Assembly: GCF_002902845.1 (NCBI RefSeq)
Contig: NZ_PPTF01000068.1
Coordinates: 194,164 to 258,163, forward strand
Direction of reading: 5' to 3'
Source: Chromobacterium sinusclupearum
Lineage (GTDB): Bacteria; Pseudomonadota; Gammaproteobacteria; Burkholderiales; Chromobacteriaceae
Length of the DNA: 64,000 nt
This document shows, piece after piece, positions 1 to 7,491 of this stretch (positions are counted from its first letter, which is position 1; each line of letters begins with the position of its first letter). A program made the position numbers and the translations under genes. Below the pieces are notes generated by a model, which had not been told where the DNA came from, did not search any database, and was given only the letters and a program-made list of their open reading frames with translations.

Positions 1-227
1 ACCGCTCGCCGGATCAACATGTGGCGGCTCACCTGTCCGGCATGGCGCAGGGCATAGGCTATATGCTGGCCTCGCTTGGCCCGTTCGCCGTCGGCCTGAT
101 CCGCAGCCATAGCCATGCGACGTGGCCGCTGGCGCTGCTGTTCAGCCTGATCGCCGCGGCGGCGTTCAGCGTGGGCATGATGGCCGGCCGCAAGCGGCTG
201 GTGGGCGTCAAAGCCGAGCCGATCTGA
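1..227 (+). CDS. MFS transporter, CynX/NimT-like, C-terminal part (gene cut by window start)
   Basis: The reading frame is open from base 3 to a stop at 225-227 and gives 74 visible residues. The start lies outside the window. The visible part begins with an AAHLSGMAQGIGYMLAS stretch, then a hydrophobic helix, a short His-rich loop, a last helix (WPLALLFSLIAAAAF region) and a basic tail. An SGMAQGxGYxLAxxGP pattern in the penultimate helices is typical of the cyanate/2-nitroimidazole MFS subfamily (CynX/NimT). The substrate cannot be inferred from this fragment. A strong bidirectional hairpin follows the stop. Confidence 0.7.
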   Translation, partial: RSPDQHVAAHLSGMAQGIGYMLASLGPFAVGLIRSHSHATWPLALLFSLIAAAAFSVGMMAGRKRLVGVKAEPI

Positions 228-245
228 CCGGAGCGATCCCGCCAT

Positions 246-275
246 GACAAAGCCCGCCGTCAGGCGGGCTTTGTC
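246..275. terminator. bidirectional Rho-independent-type terminator
   Basis: A perfect 13-bp stem (GACAAAGCCCGCC at 246-258, complement at 263-275) with a GTCA loop lies between the convergent MFS gene and the minus-strand gene at 293-814. The T-run is short, but its position between two 3' ends supports a shared terminator. Confidence 0.7.
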
Positions 276-292
276 TTGCGGCGGCCATCCAC

Positions 293-814
293 TCACTTGG
301 GCCGCGCGACGATGCCATAGCGCGATTGCAGCGCCGGCAGGGTTTCGCTCGCCAGCGGCAGCACGGCTTCGGCCAGCTTCAGCGTCGTCGGCAGCGCCGC
401 CATGTCGCCGTCCCAGCCCGGCAAGCCTTCATCCAGCAGCGACGGCAAATCGCGATCATCCACCACGGCCAGCTCGCCGCCGATTTCCAGCAGCAGTACG
501 CCATCCGGCGTCAGCCAGGCCGAGCGCGCCGGCACATCGTCGTCGTAGGGCTGCGTGCTCCATCCCTTGGGCGTGCGCCTGGCAACCAGCGGAGCGGCGT
601 CCAGCGTCACGTACACTTTCTGCGGGCCGTTCTGCACATAGCAGCGCCCCTGCCCGTCGCGGCTGTAGTTGCGGTTGAAGAACTCCGCCATGCCCTCGTG
701 CTGCAGCCGTTCATCCTTGATCCACCACTGTCCGCGCGCGTCCAGCCTAAGCCAGCCGAATACCGCCGGCACATTGGGCCATTTGGCCATTGCGGCCAAT
801 ACTATTGCGTCCAT
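293..814 (-). CDS. conserved hypothetical protein, 173 aa
   Basis: This is a soluble protein with no signal peptide or membrane helix. It opens with MDAIVLAAMAKWPNVPA and continues with a GWLRLDARGQWWIKDE stretch. The opening resembles a proteobacterial DUF family of about 170 residues whose function is unknown to me. The middle alternates short beta-like segments (CYVQNGPQKVYVTLD, GVLLLEIGGELAVVDD). It starts at ATG 814 on the complement, and the MITE at 863-1053 sits just upstream, so the promoter would lie in or next to the element. Confidence 0.75.
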   Translation of the reverse strand: MDAIVLAAMAKWPNVPAVFGWLRLDARGQWWIKDERLQHEGMAEFFNRNYSRDGQGRCYVQNGPQKVYVTLDAAPLVARRTPKGWSTQPYDDDVPARSAWLTPDGVLLLEIGGELAVVDDRDLPSLLDEGLPGWDGDMAALPTTLKLAEAVLPLASETLPALQSRYGIVARPK

Positions 815-862
815 CGTTCTCCTCCCGCGGGTGGCCCCGCTTGTTCATTATCCATCGTTTGC

Positions 863-1053
863 CCTAGGGGCTGTTGACGTTTGGTGAGTGGATCGCGTTT
901 GCGCTCCGCCAAACCCGCAGGGCCGGGCGCCTTTCGCGCCGACTCTTCGTTGTTCCGCGCTGGCAGAGAATGCTATGCGGCGCGCGAAACGCCTCGATTC
1001 GCCGCAAAACGCATCCCGGCGCGACCGCTCACCAAACGTCAACAGCCCCTAGG
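863..1053. mobile_element. MITE, non-autonomous inverted-repeat element (IS5-like CTAG target)
   Basis: Perfect 26-bp inverted repeats occupy 863-888 and 1028-1053, reading inward from CCTAGGGGCTGTTGACG. CTAG at 864-867 and 1049-1052 could be a 4-bp target duplication, as known for IS5-type elements, but it is palindromic and cannot be separated from the repeat. The interior of about 140 bp encodes no transposase. One frame through it (from 881) reads RSAKPAGPGAFRADSS, and a very similar peptide is readable in the degenerate repeat near 47.1 kb. The element separates a minus-strand hypothetical gene from the Spy-like gene. Confidence 0.88.
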
Positions 1054-1162
1054 AGGTACCGCGCTTTAACAAAGCTGAACATCCGGCTTGCCCGCCGCAA
1101 TACTCCGGTGACAAATTTCGCCGATACTGCCCACAGTTCATGCACTAAAAGGAGTGTCCGCC

Positions 1163-1606
1163 ATGCCACTGCTCTACAGGTCATTGCTTCTTGCCAGCAT
1201 TCTCTGCGTCAGCGCCGCTCAAGCCGCGGAAACGGCCGAACCGCAGCGCCCGGATAGGCAGATGGACCCGGCCATGCACCAGAAAATGATGGCCAGGCAT
1301 ATGCAGATGCTGCATGACAAGCTGAAACTGCAGCCGCAACAGGAAGGCGCCTGGCAGGACTTCGTCAAAGCCATGCAGCCGCGCAAGCCCATGCCGCCCA
1401 AGGAGGGCCAGGATAGTGCGCCGGAAAGAATGGAACAGATGATGCAACAGCAGCAGGCCGAAATGCAGCAACGGCTGGACGCGTTGAAAACCTTCTACGG
1501 ACAGTTGACGCCTGAGCAGCGCAAAGTGATGGACAACTTGCATCGCCCGGGCGGCGAGTGGCAACATCGCGGCAAGCGCGAGGCATCCAGCCCGAATCAC
1601 GGCTGA
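1163..1606 (+). CDS. Spy/CpxP-like LTXXQ-motif periplasmic protein
   Basis: This is a 147-aa exported protein. The signal peptide covers about residues 1-21 (MPLLYRSLLLASILCVSAAQA). The mature part is Met-, Gln- and Lys-rich and helical, with two LTxxQ-like segments: LKLQPQQ at about 54-60 and QLTPEQRKV at about 114-122. Spy-family proteins are periplasmic chaperones or stress sensors. The ATG at 1163 is preferred over the in-frame GTG at 1154 because GGAG at 1151-1154 then sits 8 nt upstream and the signal peptide begins properly. Function as a chaperone is inferred from the family only. Confidence 0.75.
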   Translation: MPLLYRSLLLASILCVSAAQAAETAEPQRPDRQMDPAMHQKMMARHMQMLHDKLKLQPQQEGAWQDFVKAMQPRKPMPPKEGQDSAPERMEQMMQQQQAEMQQRLDALKTFYGQLTPEQRKVMDNLHRPGGEWQHRGKREASSPNHG

Positions 1607-1804
1607 GCGGCGCGGCGGGGCCGTCTCTGATCAGGCTTTCCCGGCAGCCTTGCGAATAAGGAGGCAGCGGCCAGTTTAACGCGCTGCCTGTTTTACTTCC
1701 TGACACGCTGCGCTCGCCGCGTTCGATCTGTGTCGGACCGGCATCCGCCCCCGCGCGGCGGATTCAAAGCGATAGCAAACGCCAACAGATGGCCACGACG
1801 CGTC

Positions 1805-2092
1805 ATGACAAGCCGCCAGCTTTTATCCCTGCTGTTATTGCTCGTTGGACTGGCCGGCCCGGCGATCGCCGGCGCCGATAGGCCAAGTGACGATACGTCA
1901 CACAACTGGCGCGGTGGCCACTGGCGCCATGGCAACCATGATGGCCGCTACGGCTGGTGGTGGATCGTGGGCGGCATATGGTACTTCTACCCCGTTCCGA
2001 TCTATCCCTACCCCGCGCCTAAGGCGCCGGCGGCGCCCGCCACTCCGCCCGCTCCGGCCAGCCCCTCGCAACCGATGGCGCCGGCGGGCTGA
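1805..2092 (+). CDS. small exported Trp/Tyr/Pro-rich protein, 95 aa
   Basis: ATG 1805 begins a clear signal peptide (MTSRQLLSLLLLLVGLAGPAIAGA). The frame is open further upstream to 1730, but that part is basic and not signal-like. The mature part has a Gly/His/Trp segment (NWRGGHWRHGNHDGRYGWWW), then a WYFYPVPIYPYP stretch, and ends in a Pro/Ala tail. Similar short secreted proteins of unknown function occur in betaproteobacteria. Adjacent small exported proteins lie on both sides. Confidence 0.6.
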   Translation: MTSRQLLSLLLLLVGLAGPAIAGADRPSDDTSHNWRGGHWRHGNHDGRYGWWWIVGGIWYFYPVPIYPYPAPKAPAAPATPPAPASPSQPMAPAG

Positions 2093-2276
2093 AGCCGCCT
2101 CGCCTTTCGCAAACGGCGCTTAAGACATAGAAACACAATCGCGCCGCCATCTCCGCACGCTGGGCAAAACAGGGAGTCATACTGAAATCAGGCTTGGCCG
2201 CCGGTCAGGCCATCGCGCGGAGGCGCATCGAACCGATCGCCCCGAATCGCCGCTCACGCCCAAGAAGGAGTTCACG

Positions 2277-2456
2277 ATGAAACTGTTCGCTCCACTAATG
2301 GCCGCTCTGCTCGTGTCGTCCAGTCTGGCCAGCGCCCAGGATGCCAATACCCGCCCGTTCGACAGCACCGTGGTGCTGCCCAGCGTGCCGCTGTCGCTGC
2401 ATGAGATGAACCAGCCCACCAAACCCAGCGACGTCGTCGCCAAGCCCGCGCAATGA
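2277..2456 (+). CDS. small exported hypothetical protein, 59 aa
   Basis: An AAGGAG Shine-Dalgarno precedes ATG 2277 with good spacing. The protein starts MKLFAPLMAALLVSSSLASA, a plain signal peptide, followed by a 39-residue polar mature part with PFDSTVVLPSVPLSLHEMNQP and no cysteines. No family is recognised. The strong ribosome binding site, signal peptide and terminator hairpin right after the stop argue that it is real. Confidence 0.6.
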   Translation: MKLFAPLMAALLVSSSLASAQDANTRPFDSTVVLPSVPLSLHEMNQPTKPSDVVAKPAQ

Positions 2457-2462
2457 GCCTAC

Positions 2463-2490
2463 GCCCTGCCGTCCCGGCAGGGCTGTCTTT
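2463..2490. terminator. convergent terminator hairpin
   Basis: An 8-bp stem (GCCCTGCC at 2463-2470, GGCAGGGC at 2476-2483) is followed by TGTCTTTAT. It lies between the ends of the 59-aa exported protein gene and the minus-strand YdcZ-like gene. Confidence 0.6.
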
Positions 2491-2953
2491 ATCGGCCGAA
2501 CCAGCGGTCGCCGAAATTCACCAGCAACACGCCCGCCACCACCAGCAGCGCGCCGATCAGCCTTGCCGCGCTCAGATCGCGCAGCGGCATCGCCAGCCAG
2601 CCAAAGCGATCGAACAGCAACGAAGTGCACACCTGGCCGGCGATGATCAGCGACACCATGGTGGCCACGCCCAGCCGCGGCGCCAACAGCGTGGTGCCGA
2701 ATACGAAACCGGCGCCCAGCACGCCGCCCAGCAGCATCCACCACTCCACCCGGCTCAGCGCCGCCAGGCTCTGCCAACGCTGGCCGGTAGCCAGACTGAG
2801 CAGGGCCAGGGTCAAACAACCGACGCTGAACGACACCAGGGCCGCCAGCAGCGTGCTGCCGCCTATCAGTTGCCGCAGCTGGTTGTTGACCGCCGCCTGC
2901 ATCGGCACCACTACGCCGACCAGGAACGCCAGCAAGGGATAAATCGCCTGCAT
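2489..2953 (-). CDS. YdcZ/DUF606-type DMT-superfamily membrane protein
   Basis: This 154-aa protein has about five hydrophobic helices. It starts at ATG 2953 (MQAIYPLLAFLVGVVVPMQAAVNNQLR), and NQxLR after helix 1 is typical of the DUF606/YdcZ family of the drug/metabolite transporter superfamily. Later segments EWWMLLGGVLGAGFVFG and GVATMVSLIIAGQ also fit. It probably lies in the inner membrane as half of a dimeric exporter; the substrate is unknown. The 5' neighbour (SnoaL-like) ends 13 bp upstream, so the two are likely cotranscribed. Confidence 0.8.
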   Translation of the reverse strand: MQAIYPLLAFLVGVVVPMQAAVNNQLRQLIGGSTLLAALVSFSVGCLTLALLSLATGQRWQSLAALSRVEWWMLLGGVLGAGFVFGTTLLAPRLGVATMVSLIIAGQVCTSLLFDRFGWLAMPLRDLSAARLIGALLVVAGVLLVNFGDRWFGR

Positions 2954-2966
2954 CGTCACGCCTTTC

Positions 2967-3329
2967 TCAATATCGTTCCACCGCCACTGCGCGCGGCGGC
3001 GCTTCATACGGCTCCGGCCACCAGTCTTCTATGCGCCGGATCAGGCCATCCTGGAGGGTGAAGAAACTGATGCCGGTCAGGGTCTGCTGTTCCACGTGAA
3101 ACGCGATCTCGCTGACCGCCTGGTCTCCATCGGCCAGCACCCGGACAATCTCCACCCGCCAGTCGCCGGGATAGGTGGCATTGAATGCCACGTATTGGTC
3201 CACGCCGCGGATCCGTTCGCGCGTCTGCGGCACCCGGTATTCGACATCCGGATGCAAGGTGTTAGCGAATGCGGTCCAATCGCGCGCATTGGCGCATTCC
3301 CAATAGCGGCGGATCAGCTGTGCGGACAT
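2967..3329 (-). CDS. NTF2-like/SnoaL-like domain protein
   Basis: The protein has 120 aa. The start at ATG 3329 follows GGGAG at a sensible distance; an in-frame upstream ATG at 3356 has no such site. The sequence has the NTF2-like cone pattern: an N-terminal helix (LIRRYWECANARDWTAFANTLHPDVEYRV region), GVDQYVAFNATYPGDWRVEIVRV, then strands ending in LIRRIEDWWPEPYEAP. Family members bind small hydrophobic ligands or act as isomerases or hydrolases. No catalytic assignment is possible here. It precedes the YdcZ-like gene in one transcription unit. Confidence 0.75.
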   Translation of the reverse strand: MSAQLIRRYWECANARDWTAFANTLHPDVEYRVPQTRERIRGVDQYVAFNATYPGDWRVEIVRVLADGDQAVSEIAFHVEQQTLTGISFFTLQDGLIRRIEDWWPEPYEAPPRAVAVERY

Positions 3330-3370
3330 GCCGGCTCCCGATCTATTCGAAGGCAAACATGTTAATTGAA

Positions 3371-3760
3371 TTATTTGCCTGGCGCGCGGCTATTGCGCGT
3401 ATAGGCGCAAAAGCCCGGTTTGGGACCGATCTTGGGATGGTTGCGGCAGGTATTGGGGCGGCGATCGTAAATGGTGCAGCGCCGGGTTTGCGCATCCAGA
3501 TACAGGCAATCGCCGTTGGCGCGCTGCGCCAAGGTGAACAGGCTGTTCTTGAAATTGAAATGCTGGATCACCCGCTGCTTTTCCAGCCGCTTGGCGATGT
3601 TCTTGATCGGCTCTTCCAGCTCGAACTCGTCCACCACGCCGATGCGCACCAGATCCGGCAGCTTCACTTCCACCGGCATGGTGCAGCAGGACGCCATGCA
3701 GTCGCCGCACAGGCCGTTCTTGTACTTGATCCAGGTTTCCAGGCGGTTGATGTCGGCCAC
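3371..3760 (-). CDS. YkgJ-family cysteine-cluster protein
   Basis: This 129-aa protein has the zinc- or iron-chelating cysteine cluster of the YkgJ (CxxCxxxCC) family: CGDCMASCC near residues 18-26, then C-L-Y and CTIYDRRPNTCRNHP. It starts with GTG at 3760 (GTGGCCGAC), with AAGGA six bases upstream. The role of the family is not established; metal binding is inferred from the conserved cysteines. Confidence 0.85.
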   Translation of the reverse strand: MADINRLETWIKYKNGLCGDCMASCCTMPVEVKLPDLVRIGVVDEFELEEPIKNIAKRLEKQRVIQHFNFKNSLFTLAQRANGDCLYLDAQTRRCTIYDRRPNTCRNHPKIGPKPGFCAYTRNSRAPGK

Positions 3761-3832
3761 GGGGCATCCTTAACACATTGAATACGCGATACTTTCCCCT
3801 TGCGGGAAAGCGCGCATTCTACGGATGCCGCG

Positions 3833-4372
3833 TCAAACCGGCAAGCGGAAGGCGCGCAGCCAGCGCGTCGTCTCGTCCGGGCCGCGCAGCACATGCCACT
3901 GCGCCAACGGATGCGCGTCGCGCAGCGCGGCCAGTTCGGCGCGGCGCTTGTCGTGGCTGCGCCAGGCCCAGCGCAGCAGGGAATCCGGCCCCCACAGCGT
4001 GCCGCGCAAGGTTTCGCGGTTGCCATGCGCCAGCGTCTCGCCGCGCCATGCCCGCCAGAGGCTGCGGCGCACGATGCGCCACGCCATCAAGCGGAGGGGA
4101 TAGTCGAGCCAGATCACCAGATCGGCGCGCGGCAGCAACTGGCGCAGCGCGGAACCATAGCAGCCTTCGGCCAGCCAGCGTTCGTCCTGAGCCAACGCCG
4201 CCACCCTGGCCTCAAACCCGTCCTGGCGAATCCAGCCCGGCCCCCAGAACCATTCGTCCAGCTCCACCACCGGCAAGGCCAGCGCGCGGCCGATAAACTT
4301 CGCCAAGGTGCTTTTTCCGGCGCCGCTGCCGCTGACGATCAGCACCCGGCGCGGCGTCTCACATCCCGGCAT
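3833..4372 (-). CDS. P-loop kinase-like protein (adenylate kinase/FlaR-like)
   Basis: This 179-aa protein has a Walker A motif GSGAGKST close to its N terminus and a conserved VVELDEWFWGPGW segment. The DEWFW pattern is typical of topology-modulation/FlaR-like P-loop proteins related to shikimate and adenylate kinases. The start at ATG 4372 overlaps the 3' end of the DinB gene by 14 bp, so the two are translationally linked. The substrate is unknown. Confidence 0.75.
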   Translation of the reverse strand: MPGCETPRRVLIVSGSGAGKSTLAKFIGRALALPVVELDEWFWGPGWIRQDGFEARVAALAQDERWLAEGCYGSALRQLLPRADLVIWLDYPLRLMAWRIVRRSLWRAWRGETLAHGNRETLRGTLWGPDSLLRWAWRSHDKRRAELAALRDAHPLAQWHVLRGPDETTRWLRAFRLPV

Positions 4373-4856
4373 AGCTGCGCAGAATGGCGGCGATGCGCCA
4401 GCGATGGTCGCGGTCGTGTTCGGCCAGTTGTTCCACCAGGCCCAGCACATTGATCGTGGTGCCATCGCCGCGTATGCCGCTGCGGCCCAATTGCTTGGTA
4501 TCCAGGCTTTTCAACTGGGCCAGCAGCGCCGCCCGTTGCGCGACGAAGGCCGCAATGCCGGCCTCGCCGTCGCGCGCATGGTAGGCGCGCGTCTCGGGCC
4601 AGTACGACACCTCCATCGGCGCCAGCTGCGGCCGCTCCTCGCTCAGCACGCGGCGGATGCGCATGCCGTACAGATCGGTCTCGCAATCGTGCACATGCCA
4701 GACATGCTCCAACAGCGGCGAACGGTCATGTATCGGCTGGCGGCCCCACACCTCGCCCGGCAAGCCGGACAGGGTCCTGCGCAAAAACACCGGCAGTTCT
4801 TCCAGCTGGATCAGCAGCTGCGAGTAGGCCTGCAGCAGCAAGGGGTGCTCAGTCAT
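4359..4856 (-). CDS. DinB-family protein
   Basis: This 165-aa four-helix protein has the DinB_2 metal-ligand arrangement: an HVWHVHDCE segment and a later EHDRDHRWRI segment supply the His ligands. DinB-like proteins are metal-dependent thiol-transferase relatives. Start ATG 4856 overlaps the upstream ABM gene by 8 bp. It lies in a minus-strand chain with overlapping genes (ABM, DinB, P-loop kinase). Confidence 0.8.
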   Translation of the reverse strand: MTEHPLLLQAYSQLLIQLEELPVFLRRTLSGLPGEVWGRQPIHDRSPLLEHVWHVHDCETDLYGMRIRRVLSEERPQLAPMEVSYWPETRAYHARDGEAGIAAFVAQRAALLAQLKSLDTKQLGRSGIRGDGTTINVLGLVEQLAEHDRDHRWRIAAILRSYAGM

Positions 4857-5157
4857 CGCGCTCCGCCTCCCGTCCCAGCCTGTCGCACGGATGCGCGGCG
4901 CGATGGACCCGCGGCAGCACCTCAGGCAGATAAATCTCCTGAATCGCCGCCAATTTGCCGTGCGACTCCCAATGGCCGCGGCTTTCCCAATGCTCCACCA
5001 GCACAAACTGGCTGGCATCGGCCTGGGAATGATAGGCCTCCCACAGCAGACAGCCCGGCTCGGCCAGACACATCGGCCGCATCCGCACCAGCGCGGCGGC
5101 CACCGCCGGCGCCTCGGCAGGCTCCTTCACTTGCAGCGTCACAATCAACGGAAACAT
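4849..5157 (-). CDS. antibiotic biosynthesis monooxygenase (ABM) domain protein
   Basis: This 102-aa protein is a single ABM ferredoxin-like domain: MFPLIVTLQVKE, then MCLAEPGCLLWEAYHSQAD and FVLVEHWESRGHWESHGKL. Such small homodimers act on quinones or polyketides, or are of unknown role. It starts at ATG 5157. Its 3' end overlaps the DinB start, and the NUDIX gene lies 32 bp upstream. Confidence 0.85.
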   Translation of the reverse strand: MFPLIVTLQVKEPAEAPAVAAALVRMRPMCLAEPGCLLWEAYHSQADASQFVLVEHWESRGHWESHGKLAAIQEIYLPEVLPRVHRAAHPCDRLGREAERDD

Positions 5158-5189
5158 GGCGTATCCCGGTTTGAAGCGAGCCCATCGAC

Positions 5190-5645
5190 TCAATAGAATT
5201 CCATCTGGCGCAGGCCGACGTAGCGCGGCGCAATAAAACCATGCTCGCGGTCGCGCCAATAATCGTCCAGCAGCATGGGAGGAAACACCGTCTTGCCGGC
5301 AAACTCGCCGCGCGCCAGCCAGGCCGCCTCGACAATGTGCTCGCGCACCGCTTCCTCGGCGCTGCAATCGATGGCGCCGCCTAGCAGCTTGCCGGTGAAC
5401 CAGAACTTGCACTCGCGGGTTTGCGGGCTGGCGAATTCCTCGATATAGGCCAGCGGCCCGATTTCCACCCGCAACCCGCACTCTTCCCACGCTTCGCGCC
5501 GCGCGGCGTCCGCCAGCGGCTCGTCATCGATGGCCCCGCCGCCCGGCGCCACCCTGAAGTCGTACACCCCCGGCTTGCAATGCCGCACCATCAGCACCCT
5601 GCCCTCATGCTCGACGATCACGCCGGCGCCTATCCGATGTTGCAT
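5190..5645 (-). CDS. NUDIX hydrolase
   Basis: This 151-aa protein has a complete Nudix box at about residues 35-58, read as G-x5-E-x7-REAWEECGL, the Mg-binding catalytic helix. The Gly-rich start and the DFRVAPGGGA segment fit ADP-ribose or (d)NTP pyrophosphohydrolases. The ATG at 5645 is preferred because GGGAGGA lies 5 nt upstream; the open frame extends to 5684 without a better site. The substrate is undetermined. Confidence 0.88.
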   Translation of the reverse strand: MQHRIGAGVIVEHEGRVLMVRHCKPGVYDFRVAPGGGAIDDEPLADAARREAWEECGLRVEIGPLAYIEEFASPQTRECKFWFTGKLLGGAIDCSAEEAVREHIVEAAWLARGEFAGKTVFPPMLLDDYWRDREHGFIAPRYVGLRQMEFY

Positions 5646-5735
5646 GCCATTCCTCCCTGGAAACCCGCCAGTATACCAAATCAATTATGTATTTGGCATT
5701 GCATAAAACAAGGCGGCAGGCAGAAAAATGCGCGT

Positions 5736-6917
5736 TCAGGGGCGGTAGACGATCAAAGGGATTTCCATCTCGTCCGGATGCACGCCGGCATGCGTGCCGG
5801 CCAATTGCAGCTTGCGCTCTCCTGGCAGCGTGTCGCGCAGGTTCCAGCCCGGCTTGGCGATCAGCACCACATCGCCGCAACGATGAGCCAGGTCTGGATG
5901 CGCCGGCCCCGGGCCGAACACGCCGGCAGCCAGCAATTCCGCGCTTGGCTCCACCCAGCAGGCGTGGCCCAGCCGCGCGCGCGCCAGCTCGATGAAACGC
6001 TCCATGCAGCCTGGCTTCACATGGCAGTAGCTCATGCGCGTCTCGCCGGACAGCGGGCGCGCCAACAAGCTGTACAGTTCCGGAATCTCGTCCACATCCA
6101 GCCATTGTTCGGCCGGCGCGGCGACAAAGCCGTGGTCGGCAATCGCCACCACCGCCGCGTCGTTCTGCTTGGCCGCGTCCAGCAGGCGGCCGAAATCGCC
6201 GTCCAGCTCGGCCAGCAGCCTGGCGGCCGCCTCGTCGTCCGGGCCGATCTCATGCATCAGCGTGTCCATCTGCCGCAGATACAAATAATGGAAAGCCGGC
6301 ACCGGCGAATACAGCCGCGCCGTGAGCTGGACGAAGGCATCCTCGGAATCGCGGTAAGGCAGGCGCATGCTGCTGCCGGCATGGTGGCGGCTGCAGGGAG
6401 AGTGGCAGATGTCCTCCGGCAACATCAGGAAAGCCGGGCGGGAAAAATGTTCGAACAACGGCGGCGCGCTAAACAGCGTATCGGCCAGCTGCTGCGGCGC
6501 GCTGGCGCTGCCCGCAGGCTGGCGCACATACAGCGGCAAGGGCGCGATGATTTCCTCGCCATGCAACTGATGCCAGCCTATCAGGCCATGGCGAGCCGGC
6601 GGCTGGCCGGTCAACACCGTGGTCACCGCCGCCGTCGTGGTGGGCGGAAACACGCTGCTCAAGGTGGCCCGCCGCCGCAGATTCAAGCGGGTTTCCGGCC
6701 CCAGCCGCCGCAGCTGCGCCGCACCCAGCCCGTCTATCAGCAACAGGCAGACATGGCGGTGATGGCCGATGCCGGCCAGCACATCCGTGGCCAGCGGCGG
6801 ATAACCCAGATCCGGACCGCCCAGCTCCCAACTCAGCGTCTGCATCAGGTTGAGCAGGCCGCCGCCTTGATAATCCGGCCAGGCGGCCCCGGAGCAACGG
6901 GATTTCAGATTGGACAT
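5736..6917 (-). CDS. type I phosphodiesterase/nucleotide pyrophosphatase-like protein
   Basis: This 393-aa alkaline-phosphatase-superfamily enzyme has LLLIDGLG at about 58-65 (first metal Asp), SVFPPTTTAA at about 88-97 (Thr nucleophile region), ADHGF and, near the end, GTHAGVHPDE supplying His/Asp ligands. No signal peptide is seen, so it is probably cytoplasmic. The ATG at 6917 begins MSNLKSR. The long upstream frame is low-quality and was not used. It likely hydrolyses a phosphodiester or pyrophosphate of unknown identity. Confidence 0.85.
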   Translation of the reverse strand: MSNLKSRCSGAAWPDYQGGGLLNLMQTLSWELGGPDLGYPPLATDVLAGIGHHRHVCLLLIDGLGAAQLRRLGPETRLNLRRRATLSSVFPPTTTAAVTTVLTGQPPARHGLIGWHQLHGEEIIAPLPLYVRQPAGSASAPQQLADTLFSAPPLFEHFSRPAFLMLPEDICHSPCSRHHAGSSMRLPYRDSEDAFVQLTARLYSPVPAFHYLYLRQMDTLMHEIGPDDEAAARLLAELDGDFGRLLDAAKQNDAAVVAIADHGFVAAPAEQWLDVDEIPELYSLLARPLSGETRMSYCHVKPGCMERFIELARARLGHACWVEPSAELLAAGVFGPGPAHPDLAHRCGDVVLIAKPGWNLRDTLPGERKLQLAGTHAGVHPDEMEIPLIVYRP

Positions 6918-6990
6918 GGCGGCTATGCCGATTGGGAAAACCGCATTGTTGTCCTCGCCGCCCGGCGCGTCAACGACTGACCGCGCCATG

Positions 6991-7434
6991 CTAGCTCGAC
7001 AAGGCCACAAACTCGCCGCACAGCCGGCCCGCCTGCGCGCCCTCATGTTCCAACACCGACGTCACCGCAATGCGGGCCTTGCCGCGACGCGACAAGGTTT
7101 TGATGAAACGCGGCCAGCTATCCGCGTCCGCCAGGAAGGCGCGCGCGGAAAACTCGCCGGCGATGGTTTGCTCATACTCCATGCTGTTGCGCTGGATAAG
7201 CAATGTAGCGTTCCGATCCTCGGCCCTCAGCCGGATATGCAGCAAGGACCAAGCCGCCAGGATGGCCAGCGCCGACGCGCTGCCGCCAAACACCGTCGCG
7301 CAGTGGTTGATATTGGGCGCAAGCGGCGCGGTCAGCCTCACCTGGTCCGGATCGATGGCGGCCACCGATACCTCCATCGCGCGGGACAGCGGGATGTTCT
7401 GGTGCAGATAGGCTTGCAGTTGCTCAGCGTGCAT
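6991..7434 (-). CDS. YiiD-type thioesterase domain protein
   Basis: This 147-aa hot-dog-fold protein has NINHCATVFGGSASALAILAAWSLLH, which matches the YiiD C-terminal thioesterase family (N-x-H-x-T-x-F-GG-S helix). AGGAG precedes ATG 7434. The acyltransferase half found in YiiD is absent, so this is the stand-alone thioesterase form. It lies upstream of the phosphodiesterase gene on the same strand. Confidence 0.8.
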   Translation of the reverse strand: MHAEQLQAYLHQNIPLSRAMEVSVAAIDPDQVRLTAPLAPNINHCATVFGGSASALAILAAWSLLHIRLRAEDRNATLLIQRNSMEYEQTIAGEFSARAFLADADSWPRFIKTLSRRGKARIAVTSVLEHEGAQAGRLCGEFVALSS

Positions 7435-7491
7435 GGCATCTCCTGGAACCGGGCCGGCTCATGATAAAGCCATTTTCAGCGACGATCATGA

